Part shown: piece after piece, positions 49,913-59,265 of the stretch
Numbering within the stretch: the stretch's first letter is position 1
How the letters are laid out: the number at the start of each line of letters is the position of its first letter
Source of the DNA: JAGOBP01 sp046328575
GTDB taxonomy: Bacteria > Chloroflexota > Anaerolineae > Fen-1058
Direction: 5' to 3'
Length of the DNA: 64,000 nt
Assembly (NCBI GenBank): GCA_046328575.1
Contig: JAXLWI010000013.1
Coordinates: 11,602-75,601, forward strand
Notes under the pieces: model-generated
Seen by the model: only the letters and a program-made list of their open reading frames with translations
Database searches by the model: none
Told to the model about the DNA's origin: nothing
Program-made: the position numbers and the translations under genes

Positions 49913-51118
49913 TTACATCAGCAGCGGCAAGTTTTGAACCTGCAACATCGCATACTCGTGATAGAGCAACAGCGAACTGCCTGTGTCGCTGGACTGCGAC
50001 TTGGACACCAGGTAGAGGATGATACCCAGAATGATCAGCGCAATCACGACGGCGATGGCGACCTTGATCCATGAGATCGGCTTCTCGCCTTGCACCTCGC
50101 CGGTCTGGCCGTTGATCATGAACTGGAAGGTCTTGTTGTTGTAGCGATATGAAGCCACCCACACCGGCAGCAGCACATGCTTGTACGTCAACGCCGACAG
50201 ATCTGATCGGACCTGCAAGTTGCGGTGTGTGTCACCGGGCACTTCGGAATCGCAGGCGCGACGCTCATCGCTATAGATGAGATCACGCCCGATCGGCCAC
50301 GCTTCCGCCAACGCAATCTGATACGACTCCGCGCTCCAACCCGCTAGAAAATCGGGCTTGTAGGTCAGCAACTTCTTCGTATCGTACGGATAAATCTTCT
50401 GTAAGATACGCACGTTGATGCTGCGCGTCGCATACACCAATACGTCGTCATAGTCGCCGGTGTGATGACCGCTCGACGGATACCAGCGGATCTTCTGCAC
50501 CTGTTGTTGCTCGCGCACCTGTTTACCGTCGCGCGTTACCGTCACCCACTCAGTTACGTAGTAATAATCTCCCGACTCGGCGTGCCAGTCACTTTCGGCA
50601 TGCGCGTCAAACGTCCAGAACGGTAGGTACACACCGCGCAGTTTCTGCCCGCCACCCAATGCCTTCAAATCATTCGGATGAAATAGACCCTGCCCCAGCC
50701 AATCGCGGAACTTACGATGAGCCGTCGCTTCGTCCACCGCAAACGGAATCACCGACTCCGGCTGGATCAAGTTCGGATCGGGCTTCTGCTCGATCACCTG
50801 ATTCGAGCCGCAGAACGGGCACTGCGTTGAAGTCACATTCGGCGGCACATTCACCGTTGCGCCGCAACTCTTGCAGTTGATCGATTTGACTTCGGTGCCA
50901 TAGCCATGCGCCTTGCCCGATTGATCTTGCAAGGCAAGCAGTAAATCGTGTTCTTGCGCAGTCTCGACGGCACCGGGCACAGGCATCGTGTGGCCGCAGA
51001 ACGGACAACTCAACATGCCTTGTGCAGCGTCAAAGTTCATTTTGCCCGCGCACTTGGGGCAGATATAGGTTTGCGAAGCGGCGGCGACACTGGCGGGTTC
51101 AGCGGGTGGTGTGCTCAT
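49913..51118 (-). CDS. Zinc-ribbon protein with C-terminal membrane helix
   Basis: A 401-residue protein. Two N-terminal zinc ribbons are visible, CPKC/CPFC (about 20-41) and CKSC/CPFC (about 82-103), followed by a beta-rich region (about 115-345) with the repeated signature LPFWTFDAHAESDWHA, and one membrane helix (about 352-372). Similar proteins with the same order (ribbon, ribbon, beta domain, helix) occur in Actinobacteria and Chloroflexota without known function. The ribbons suggest membrane-attached metal or nucleic-acid binding. Confidence 0.65.
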   Translation of the reverse strand: MSTPPAEPASVAAASQTYICPKCAGKMNFDAAQGMLSCPFCGHTMPVPGAVETAQEHDLLLALQDQSGKAHGYGTEVKSINCKSCGATVNVPPNVTSTQCPFCGSNQVIEQKPDPNLIQPESVIPFAVDEATAHRKFRDWLGQGLFHPNDLKALGGGQKLRGVYLPFWTFDAHAESDWHAESGDYYYVTEWVTVTRDGKQVREQQQVQKIRWYPSSGHHTGDYDDVLVYATRSINVRILQKIYPYDTKKLLTYKPDFLAGWSAESYQIALAEAWPIGRDLIYSDERRACDSEVPGDTHRNLQVRSDLSALTYKHVLLPVWVASYRYNNKTFQFMINGQTGEVQGEKPISWIKVAIAVVIALIILGIILYLVSKSQSSDTGSSLLLYHEYAMLQVQNLPLLM

Positions 51119-51169
51119 GACGTCTCCCTTTCAGATAAGCCTGGCCTCAAGTATATGCGGATTGCGTTT

Positions 51170-53977
51170 TCACTTCAAGCGCAGCGTTTGGCCCAAGCGC
51201 GCGCCGGTTTCAGGATCGTACAAACCCACGTCGATCGAGGTCGTTGCCGACGGTAAGTCATACGTATCGACGATGTATTCTTTCGGCAGCCACCAAGACG
51301 TCGGATAAGTGCCGTTCACTGGCGGATTATCTCGTCCCCCGATCGGCTGATCGGCGGCGTCGAAGGCATGTGTGAACACCGTGTAATCTTGATCGATCGT
51401 TTTCAATACGTGCCAAATCAGCGTTAACTTCGTCGCATCAGAAGTTCGATCGAGGTTGTAGCCGGCCAACGTGATTGCATCACCAAATGGCGCGTCAAGG
51501 CGATGCTCGATCGGCGGTTCAGCCACCACCCGATCGCCCGTGTACAAATTGATCGTTCCCAGATCGATCGGCTGATCGTTTCCAAAGACCACAGCCAATG
51601 TGTAATCGCCCGCGGTTACCTCAGCCGGTGTTCGCAGCCGATACCGATCGGCGATGATCGCGCCCGTCGGCCAGCGATCAAACGGATAAGTGTTATGCAC
51701 AGGCGCACTCGTCGTCAGCGTAATCGGCGGCTGTTCAATCACGGTACAACCACACGAATCGAGTCGAATCGTCATATCGGTCGCCGTCACGGGCGCAGTG
51801 CTTTGCCAGAACAGTGTAAAGATGATCGGCGCGCCTTGCTTGACCGACGTCGTCTCTTGCGAATAGCCCAGCAATTTCAGGCCAGGCCGCACCTCACGAT
51901 CAAGTCGCTTGCCGATGCTGAGATTCAAAGCCTCAGTGGTGAGCGTGTCAATCGGCAGCGGCGACAAACGCGCCACCGTGCCGCCAAAGCCGCCATCGGT
52001 TGCGACGATGTTGAGACGCGTGTTGGCGCTCTGCGAAAACAGACCGACGCGCAACTCATAGTCGCCGGGCGGCGCGCCCGCCGCGATCGGCACATCCAAT
52101 CGATTGATGATGATCTCGCCCGGCGTCCACTCCTCCGACGGATAATCGAACGAGCCAGTCTGACCCCATTCAAAGCCCCACGCATCGCGCAACTGCGCAA
52201 AGGTCGAATAGTCGCCGCGATCGGGTGGATTGAGTACGCGCCAATACAGCGTGACGGATACATCATTGCGATCTACGGCTATAACATCACGATTTTGATT
52301 TACCGGTTCACGATCATAGCCGAGCAGTTGAATGACGTTGCCGAAGTTCACATCGAGTTTGACTTGCGGCGTAACTACAGGCTGCGCGGTCAGATGATAA
52401 GCGCGATAATTCGTCTGACCATCCGGCGCCAGCGGCGCAGCGATCAGCGCCGAGTCGGGCAGAAAACGCTTGAGCCAGGCTTCATCAGGCAAGGCCAAAC
52501 GGGCAAAGTAGAGATTCGCTTCGTCGTTGGGCAGCACGATAACGCGATTGCCCGACAGCCACTTGTATTCGCTGTAGTTTTTTGCCAACGCCGCGACCGT
52601 CGGATGGCGATAGTGTAACGCGGCAATGTAGACGTGTTGGCCATTACCACGATTCAATGCCGTCGCAATATCAGCCAGATCGCCATCGCTTTGAATGTAC
52701 AACTGCGGCTCATTCACATACTGCCCGAAATAAGTTGTGCCAGTTTCAAGTGCCGCCACGCTTAAAACAAGCGCAGTGGTGCCACGCACGAACACGGTTC
52801 GTCTTTTGAAGTCCGTATTCACTTGCGTAAGCCGTGTCCCAAGCGTCTTTATCAACCACCACCCGCCCAAAGCCGGAAACACGAACACCGTCGGCATCAA
52901 ACCGATCGCGCGCAGGTTGCTGGGCGAAATCTCGTTTACGGCCAACGCCGTGGGAAGGAGCATGATCAGCGTCAGCGCGATCAGACTGAAGTATGCGGCT
53001 CGACGCTGCAGCGTGCGTCCGCGAAACATTCCGATCACAGCGACTACAAAACCGATAAGAAACAGCGCCCCTAGCAGCCACGGAAACAACGGTCTGGCCA
53101 AACTGAAGCGGATGTGGGCGGATCGCCATCGAGGAAGAACATGCCCAGCGCTTTGCCGATATTATCAAGCAAGCCGGTGGCTTGATCGGCGTGTGGAGCG
53201 ACTTGCTGAATGCGCGTCAGGAAAGCGCTCGGATGTTGAAGGAAGTACACACCCAACGGCGCGAAGACGACCAACGCCGAAGCAGTCGTGACTAAGAATT
53301 GTGTCAGTCGATCCAGCCGATGGCCGCGATCGACCGCGAGATAGTAGAGGAAGATCAACGCGATCGCCACGGGGAACAATCGGGCGGCGAGGTAAGTGTA
53401 GAGATTCAAGCCGATCAACGCGCCTGCAACGAAGAACCACCGCCAGCGATTCAACCGCAAGCCGCGAAACAAAGCCGCTAACGCCAACGCTTGAATGAGT
53501 GGTTCGCTGATCGATCGAAAGCCGAGGCGGCTCATCAGCACGTGCCAGAACGACGTGGCGATCAACACGGCAGCGAGTAGCGCTACGCCTTGCTCCGCCT
53601 CTCATTGTTAGGGAGAGGGATCGGGGGTGAGGGTGAGATGCAAGAATCTCGGCAACTGCCCGATACGTCGCCGCAACTGTTAAGAGGCCCAACATCGCCG
53701 CCGCGAGCCGCATCGCAAACGCCGACGGACCGATCAACTTCATCCACGCGGCGCCCAGTAGAAGAACAACACTTCTTTGCCGGTGTACGCTTCGACAAAA
53801 ATCGGTGCGCTTTCGCCGCGCGCGATCTGTTCCGCGATGATGGTGTCCGTAGCCGTCGTAGTGCAGACCCGGCGGCAGCGTGCCGACTTGCCAGAGGCGG
53901 AGGAAAGCGGCGATCAAGAGCGTGACGACGAGCAACCACGCGGAACGCGGTGTACGGAACGCGGAATGCGGAGTCAT
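51170..53977 (-). pseudogene. GT83/PMT-type glycosyltransferase, disrupted
   Basis: One membrane glycosyltransferase of about 930 residues broken over several frames. From the N-terminus: MTPHSAFRTPRSAWLLVV and LPPGLHYDG to about 53847; another frame to about 53755 (TIIAEQIARGESAPIFVEAY); back to the first frame to about 53640; a repeat insertion (53588-53637); a third frame (LIATSFWHVLMSRLGFR) to about 53115; and then a fourth segment, intact from 53101 to the stop at 51170, with membrane helices and a large extracytoplasmic beta domain. Such enzymes move sugar from polyprenyl phosphate. The inserted repeat argues for real inactivation, though assembly error may explain some indels. Confidence 0.75.
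53588..53637 (-). repeat. Dispersed GA/CT-rich repeat inserted in the glycosyltransferase gene
   Basis: The minus strand reads CTCACCCTCACCCCCGATCC, then CTCTCCCTAACAATGAGAGG and CGGAGCAAGG. CCTCTC and GAGAGG arms make it partly palindromic. It has the look of a common intergenic repeat of Chloroflexota but here separates AVAEIL from GVALLAAVLIATSFWH and changes the frame. Confidence 0.6.
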
Positions 53978-54013
53978 GCCTTATTCGTTACGTGTTACTC
54001 ATTATTTGTTACG
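53934..54013. repeat. GCGGAACGCGG and GTTACTCATTA phrase repeats
   Basis: GCGGAACGCGG, CGGAACGCGGAATGCGGA and then TTCGTTACGTGTTACTCATT with TTTGTTACG follow one another. The first type encodes residues 4-13 (HSAFRTPRSA) of the glycosyltransferase; the second encodes the last residues of the next gene. Confidence 0.6.
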
Positions 54014-55204
54014 CACGACACTCAGCGCCTGTGTCAGGTCGGCGATGATGTCATGGGCCGCTTCGATGCCGCATGACAGCCGCACCAACCCATCGCCGAT
54101 GCCGCGCCGCAACCGTTCTTCGCGACCCAGGCCGTGATGACTCGATTGCGCGGGATACAACAATAGCGAATACACGTCGCCTAAACTGGTGCCAGTCTGG
54201 ACTAACTTCAGCGCTTCCATGAACCGAAAGACTGTAGATTCATCGGCATTGCGCAGTTCAAACGCCACCACGCCGCCAAAGCAATCCGCACGAAACAGCC
54301 GGGCCGCGGTCGCGTGATCGGCGTGATCGGGTAAGCCAGGATAAATCGCTTTCGCAATTGCGGGTTGTTCAAGCAACCACTGTGCCACTTGCAGCGCGTT
54401 CGCGCACTGTTCGCGCATTCGCAACGCGAGCGTTCTGATCCCGCGCAGCACCAACCACGCTTCAAACGGGCCGAGGTTCGCACCGAACAACCGAATTTGT
54501 TGGCGCAGCGTGCGCGCCCGATCGGCGCTGGTGGCGATCACGCCGCCCATCACATCGCCGTGGCCACCCAGATATTTCGTCGCCGAATGCACCACGATGT
54601 CCGCGCCCTGGTTGAGTGGCTGAAGGACATACGGCGTGGCAAACGTCGCATCGACGATGACGCTGGCTCCAGCCGCATGTGACCAGGCCGCGATTTGCGG
54701 CAGATCGGCCACTTTCAACAGCGGATTCGAGATCGATTCGAGGAACACGGCGCGCGGCGAGCAACGCTCGATGGCGGTTTTCACCGCGTCTCGATCGGTC
54801 ATCTCGACGAAGTGAACGAGCGGTGCTGCCGACGAGCCATACAGTTGATTCAACAGGCCGCGCGTTGCGCCGTACATATCCCACGCGGCCAGCAAAGGCC
54901 GTTCGGGCGTAATGGCCAACGACGCGAACACTGCGTGCAGCGCGGCCATACCGGTCGAGTATGCGATCGCTTCTTCAGCGCCTTCCAGCGCGGCTACGGC
55001 CGCTTCGAGCGCGGCCACGGTTGGGCTGGCGTAACGCTGATACGAATAACCAGCGTTTTCGTGCAGCGCCGCCGACAGATCATCCATGCGTTCGTAGGTG
55101 TACGTCACCGCCGGATCGATCGACGGCGCGATCGGGCGGCTACCACCCTTCGCAGTCGGTTGACCCGCGTGCACGGCCCGGGTGAAGAATTGATCGTCAC
55201 TCAT
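54002..55204 (-). CDS. Cys/Met-metabolism PLP-dependent enzyme
   Basis: A 400-residue enzyme of the cystathionine gamma-synthase/methionine gamma-lyase family. The PLP lysine is in HSATKYLGGHGDVMGG. YQRYASPTVAALEAAVAALEG and GTSLGDVYSLLLYPAQSSH are the usual substrate-phosphate and C-terminal blocks. Members interconvert cysteine, homocysteine and methionine; which reaction applies cannot be settled. The stop codon lies in a phrase repeat. Probably cotranscribed with the gene upstream, 15 bases away. Confidence 0.87.
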   Translation of the reverse strand: MSDDQFFTRAVHAGQPTAKGGSRPIAPSIDPAVTYTYERMDDLSAALHENAGYSYQRYASPTVAALEAAVAALEGAEEAIAYSTGMAALHAVFASLAITPERPLLAAWDMYGATRGLLNQLYGSSAAPLVHFVEMTDRDAVKTAIERCSPRAVFLESISNPLLKVADLPQIAAWSHAAGASVIVDATFATPYVLQPLNQGADIVVHSATKYLGGHGDVMGGVIATSADRARTLRQQIRLFGANLGPFEAWLVLRGIRTLALRMREQCANALQVAQWLLEQPAIAKAIYPGLPDHADHATAARLFRADCFGGVVAFELRNADESTVFRFMEALKLVQTGTSLGDVYSLLLYPAQSSHHGLGREERLRRGIGDGLVRLSCGIEAAHDIIADLTQALSVVRNK

Positions 55205-55219
55205 AGTTTAAGCCTCACT

Positions 55220-56227
55220 TTAGGCAATGTGCAGCAACGTGTTGCGCGTCTCGCCGTCGACGTGTTCCATCTGCCGCCAGCTGCTGTTGTCGTTTAGTGT
55301 GATCCAGCGGCGCTCTTCCACGCGATAGAACCAGTCTTTGTCTTGCTGATAGTAAATCTGGTGCGTGGTCGCTTCCCAAATGTTGAGAATTTCATTGCTG
55401 TGCGCGTGCGTGTCGTCGAAGTCAGTGGTGGAACGCTGGCCCATTTCGCTGTAACGTTCGTTGAGTTCGAGCAGCAGCGTATTGATCTCAGCGGGTAAGT
55501 GCGTCACATTCAACCCGATCGAACGTGCTTCATCGAACAAGATCGGATAGCTATGTGACGGATACTTCGCGTTGAGCGTGCGCGCGATCTGATCGGCTTT
55601 GGCCGCGTCGTCGATATGATAGCCCAGCAGGTTCTTGCACAACATGATCGATAACGACTCGGCCCGATCGACCGCGCCGATGACCAGTGGATGTACATAT
55701 TGGAACAGCGCCTTGTAAGGATTCTCCTTCGATTCGGCCTGTTCGTTGCGCCACAAGCCGATGACGCGCGTGAGTTCGTCGAGGCTGACGCTGACGCGCG
55801 CGTTGTCGCGATCGAGCGGCGAAAGGTCGTGGGTCAACGATGTATCGACGGGCGTCAGATAGGCCATCGGCCCCATCATGATCTCGTCGGCACCGAGTGA
55901 GATCATCGTTGCCGCTGAAGCGCACTCAAGTGGAACCAACGCCACCAAGTGCTGGCAATATTGGCGCAGTAAATTGACCAAGCGCAGTGACGCGCGCCCA
56001 TCGCCACCGCTCGATTTGATGAAGAGATAAATGCTGTCTTGCTTGCCGATCTTTTCCAGCAGTTCGTACAAAGCCACCACGTCGTTGTGGCAGACTGAGC
56101 CTTGCGGGCTGTTCCAGTAGGTAATAAGTGCGCCACCTAATGACTGACTGACTTGTTCGATCAGCACTTGGGTCTGATCAAATAACACGGGCGGTTGCTT
56201 GATGCGTGGGGCTTCAGCTTGGTCCAT
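55220..56227 (-). CDS. SDH_sah (serine dehydrogenase proteinase-like) ClpP-fold protein
   Basis: A 335-residue protein of the SDH_sah family, a ClpP/crotonase-fold group with a Ser-Lys type site. LFIKSSGGDGRASLRLVNLL matches the oxyanion loop, and VPLECASAATMISLGADEIMMG contains the likely nucleophile serine. It is predicted to be a cytosolic or membrane-associated protease. The C-terminal 100 residues are extra and unrecognised. A run of tightly spaced genes (15-18 bases) joins it to both neighbours. Confidence 0.72.
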   Translation of the reverse strand: MDQAEAPRIKQPPVLFDQTQVLIEQVSQSLGGALITYWNSPQGSVCHNDVVALYELLEKIGKQDSIYLFIKSSGGDGRASLRLVNLLRQYCQHLVALVPLECASAATMISLGADEIMMGPMAYLTPVDTSLTHDLSPLDRDNARVSVSLDELTRVIGLWRNEQAESKENPYKALFQYVHPLVIGAVDRAESLSIMLCKNLLGYHIDDAAKADQIARTLNAKYPSHSYPILFDEARSIGLNVTHLPAEINTLLLELNERYSEMGQRSTTDFDDTHAHSNEILNIWEATTHQIYYQQDKDWFYRVEERRWITLNDNSSWRQMEHVDGETRNTLLHIA

Positions 56228-56245
56228 TGATCTCCTTTGCTTGAC

Positions 56246-56677
56246 TCAAGATTGGATGGTCGTCAGGGATTTCAGAAAAGCCAGCGTGATACGATCGAGT
56301 TCAGCTTCAGTCACATACGTGGCGACTTTCAAATTCGGCGCGGGATTGCCGGTGATCATCTTGCTCATGCGCAGACCCGATCGATACACACACAACACCG
56401 GCTTACCCAACTGCACGGCGAGTCCGTATTCATAACCTACACCCAGCGACGGCGTCGATACTTCGGCGATCACCACATCGCAGGCTTTGACCCAGTTCAC
56501 GTCGCGCTCGAAGACGAAGCGCGGCGGCGCGTCCTTCTCGCGGTCGAGCACGTCGGGGTCCGCCACATGCGCCGATAGGACATCGTGGCCCAACGTTTGC
56601 AGGTAGGCCACCAAATGTTGATAGATCGCAGCGTGTTCGCGTCCGCCGCTGATCGAGCCGGAGAAGTAGATTTTCAT
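56246..56677 (-). CDS. Nucleoside 2-deoxyribosyltransferase family (DNPH1-like)
   Basis: A 143-residue Rossmann-like enzyme of the N-deoxyribosyltransferase family. MKIYFSGSISGGR is the substrate loop, and VVIAEVSTPSLGVGYEYG carries the catalytic glutamate. The GSISGGR form is like 2-deoxynucleoside 5-monophosphate N-hydrolase (DNPH1), which cleaves dNMP to base and deoxyribose phosphate, a nucleotide-pool function. Confidence 0.8.
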   Translation of the reverse strand: MKIYFSGSISGGREHAAIYQHLVAYLQTLGHDVLSAHVADPDVLDREKDAPPRFVFERDVNWVKACDVVIAEVSTPSLGVGYEYGLAVQLGKPVLCVYRSGLRMSKMITGNPAPNLKVATYVTEAELDRITLAFLKSLTTIQS

Positions 56678-56699
56678 GCGCGCGATTATACTGGAAATT

Positions 56700-56721
56700 G
56701 GCCGTTAGCGGTTAGCGACTA
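56700..56721. repeat. GTTAGCG phrase repeat
   Basis: GCCGTTAGCGGTTAGCGACTA, three variants of GTTAGCg in tandem, lies before the next terminator. Confidence 0.45.
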
Positions 56722-56733
56722 CCAGCAGAAAAA

Positions 56734-56759
56734 AGAGAGGCCGCTTAAGCGACCTCTCT
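56734..56759 (-). terminator. Terminator of the release-factor-like gene
   Basis: AGAGAGG-c-CGCTTAAGCG-a-CCTCTCT (56734-56759) is a nearly perfect hairpin with TTTTTTCTG following on the minus strand. Confidence 0.88.
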
Positions 56760-56777
56760 AACTTCCACTCTCTACTT

Positions 56778-57884
56778 TTAGTATCTCAGCAGCGCCGCGA
56801 TGCCGGCTTCAGTCAAGCCCATGTGCCCACTCACGACTTCAACACGGCCTTTCTGCTCCACCACTTTGCTGATCACCGCTTCAACGGCGTCCGGAATCTG
56901 CTCGAACATGCCACTGCAGAACGGACAGCGGGCCATCGACTGCGCGCTGAGATAGCCGCACTGCCCGCAGCGATAGCCCGGCGATTTGAAACCTTCAGCA
57001 ACGAGCAGCGTCTGCACCTGGCCAGCATGCGCCGCCCGCAGTACATCGCCCAGCCGCGCCGCGCCACCACTGCCTTTGGCCGCTGCCGTAATCGCCGCAT
57101 CGGCTAGCTCGGCTTCGCGCTGTACTTCATAGTCGGCCATCAACTTCAACGATCGATCGCGGATGACCAGATCGGATTCGGTGATGTCGGCAGTGAGTGT
57201 ACCGATGATGCGCTCGGCCCACGGTTGTGGCAGATGTTCGCGCAGATCGCCGATCACTTCAGCATTGCCGCCCAGCACCACGTAACGCGGCGTGTGCTTC
57301 TCGCAGAACGCGACGAGCGCGGCGGCTGAATCTTTGATGTTGCGTTTGACCTTCTCGATCTCCTGTCGATCGGTTGGCGCATCCGACTCACGCCGACGAC
57401 GGCGCGGGGTGGAACCCACGCCCGATTTGGTCCGCCGGACTTCTTCGCCTAAAACGCCTTCGCCGTCGACGATCTCGCCTAGCTGCACAAAGATGAAGCG
57501 CGCTCCCTGCCGATCGACGATCGCGGCGACGAAGCGCCCGTAGACGTCCCATAGATTCGCCAGCGGCGTGATGTGCGGCTTCGAGCCGATAACGATCGAA
57601 TCACCAATCGGGACGGCGAGGGTGTACACTCGCCAGAAGTTGTCGTGCTGATTGGAGAAGATCGCGAGGCCGCGCCCGGTCCAATCATATTCGTGTTCGA
57701 AGAAACTTTCGATCCGCGCGGCATCGCCATTGGCGCGTCCATTTACGCTGCGCAGCAAGTGGCGCAAGGTCAATCGATATTCATCACGCGTACGTCGTGT
57801 CGGATCGACATTGAGGGTAAGACTGACAACGGGGTGTTCACTATGATACTCGGCGAGCTGCTGCAAATCTTCTTTGCTAAACAT
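56778..57884 (-). CDS. Bacterial eRF1/pelota-like (baeRF) protein
   Basis: A 368-residue protein resembling the bacterial archaeo-eukaryotic release factor families. An N-terminal domain (about 1-130), a central alpha/beta domain with VVLGGNAEVIGDLREHLPQP, and a C-terminal domain with an intervening zinc ribbon (CGQCG, CPFC) are visible. The expected GGQ motif is not seen. These proteins are thought to act in ribosome rescue or translation control. Assignment rests on domain order. Confidence 0.6.
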   Translation of the reverse strand: MFSKEDLQQLAEYHSEHPVVSLTLNVDPTRRTRDEYRLTLRHLLRSVNGRANGDAARIESFFEHEYDWTGRGLAIFSNQHDNFWRVYTLAVPIGDSIVIGSKPHITPLANLWDVYGRFVAAIVDRQGARFIFVQLGEIVDGEGVLGEEVRRTKSGVGSTPRRRRRESDAPTDRQEIEKVKRNIKDSAAALVAFCEKHTPRYVVLGGNAEVIGDLREHLPQPWAERIIGTLTADITESDLVIRDRSLKLMADYEVQREAELADAAITAAAKGSGGAARLGDVLRAAHAGQVQTLLVAEGFKSPGYRCGQCGYLSAQSMARCPFCSGMFEQIPDAVEAVISKVVEQKGRVEVVSGHMGLTEAGIAALLRY

Positions 57885-57908
57885 GACACGCCTCCAATGA
57901 AATTATCG

Positions 57909-57937
57909 ACCATAGACAATAGACGACAGACCACAGT
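57909..57937. repeat. ATAGACAATAGACGACAGAC phrase repeat
   Basis: ATAGACA, ATAGACG, ACAGACC and ACAGT are consecutive variants of one word, in the 88-base space before the release-factor-like gene. Confidence 0.55.
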
Positions 57938-57972
57938 TGCGGTCAGAGGTCCGTTATCAGTGGCCGGGTTTA

Positions 57973-59154
57973 TCAAGGCCGATCGGCCAGCGTAAGCGGC
58001 ACCTGCAAAGTCTCGGTGCCGCGGATAATGGTAACGGTCACCTCCTGTCCAACTTGTTTTTTGCTCGTGAGATAGGCGATCATTTGATCGAAACTGGTGA
58101 TCGGATCGCCGTCGATCGCCGTGATGATGTCGCCGCCAGCTACAACAGGAATGCCACGCACGGTCATTTGTTTGGTACCGCCGCGCAAACCGGCTTTCTC
58201 AGCGGGACCATTCTCCACAACCGATGAGATCAACACCCCCTTGTCGACCGGCAGTTTCAACGCCGACGCAAGCTCGGCGGTGGTAAAGTGATTATCGACG
58301 CTGACGCCGAGGTAAGGATATGAGACGCGCCCGTCAGTCATCAATTGCTGCGAGACCCGCTTGACGGTGTTCGACGGAATGGCAAAGCCTACGCCGGAGT
58401 TGGCGCGATTCGTACCATCGGTGCGAATGGCGGCGTTGACGCCGATCACTTCGCCTTTGGAGTTTAACAGCGGCCCGCCAGAGTTGCCGGGATTAATGGC
58501 AGCATCGGTCTGGATGATGTCGGGATTGCTGAAGTTGTTGTTGCCGCTGGTGGTATCGGCGGGCAAGGTGCGGCCTTTGCCGCTGACAATGCCAACCGTC
58601 ATCGTGCCGACGAGGCCGAACGGGTTGCCGATCGCGATGACGCGCTGACCAACTTTCACCGCATCTGAATCGCCCAACGCCAGCGGCGTCAAATGATCAG
58701 CCGACACATCCACCTTAATCACCGCCAGGTCGGAGTAGGCGTCGGTACCGATGACTTTAGCAATAGCCACGCTGCCGTCGGCAAAAGTCACATCGATTTC
58801 ATCGGCACCATCCACCACGTGATTGTTGGTGACGATGTGACCCTGCGTATCGATGACAAAACCAGAACCAGAGCCGAACTCGGTAAGGCTGCTGCCCGTA
58901 CCGCCGGACACGTCGATGTTGACCACCCCGGGATTCGTGCGTTCATAGACGTTCTCAAGCAGGATTTCAACCGCATCGGCTGAAACCACGATTTGATCGG
59001 GCAACGGGGTGGGCGGCACCACCGCCGTCGGCGTGACCTGCCCTAACGAGACGGGTGTGACGGGCACAGGTGTTTCAAAGATGCTGAATTCGCGGCAACC
59101 AGAAATTAATAATACGGCAATGATGACGACAGTGGCGAACTTGATCGATTTCAT
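57973..59154 (-). CDS. HtrA/DegP-type serine protease with PDZ domain, lipoprotein
   Basis: A 393-residue protease. The lipobox LISGC (about residues 16-20) anchors it outside the membrane. The trypsin-like catalytic triad is seen as TNNHVVDGAD, DAYSDLAVIKV and INPGNSGGPL. A PDZ domain (about 290-385) begins with YPYLGVSVDN. Function: degradation of damaged envelope proteins. A Thr/Pro-rich linker separates the anchor from the protease. Confidence 0.92.
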   Translation of the reverse strand: MKSIKFATVVIIAVLLISGCREFSIFETPVPVTPVSLGQVTPTAVVPPTPLPDQIVVSADAVEILLENVYERTNPGVVNIDVSGGTGSSLTEFGSGSGFVIDTQGHIVTNNHVVDGADEIDVTFADGSVAIAKVIGTDAYSDLAVIKVDVSADHLTPLALGDSDAVKVGQRVIAIGNPFGLVGTMTVGIVSGKGRTLPADTTSGNNNFSNPDIIQTDAAINPGNSGGPLLNSKGEVIGVNAAIRTDGTNRANSGVGFAIPSNTVKRVSQQLMTDGRVSYPYLGVSVDNHFTTAELASALKLPVDKGVLISSVVENGPAEKAGLRGGTKQMTVRGIPVVAGGDIITAIDGDPITSFDQMIAYLTSKKQVGQEVTVTIIRGTETLQVPLTLADRP

Positions 59155-59265
59155 CTCATCCCTCGAACCACACTGTGTAGATTAGTAACTCAGTAAGGTG
59201 GTCAGACGCTCAAGCCCATCGAACAACTATCGATCAGGCTTCTACTATACTAACCCACTACCGCC

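Noticed and set aside
51503..52618. 371-codon open frame on the plus strand
   Set aside because: It is antisense to the well-supported glycosyltransferase C-terminal part, is rich in Arg and His, and has no domain-like sequence.
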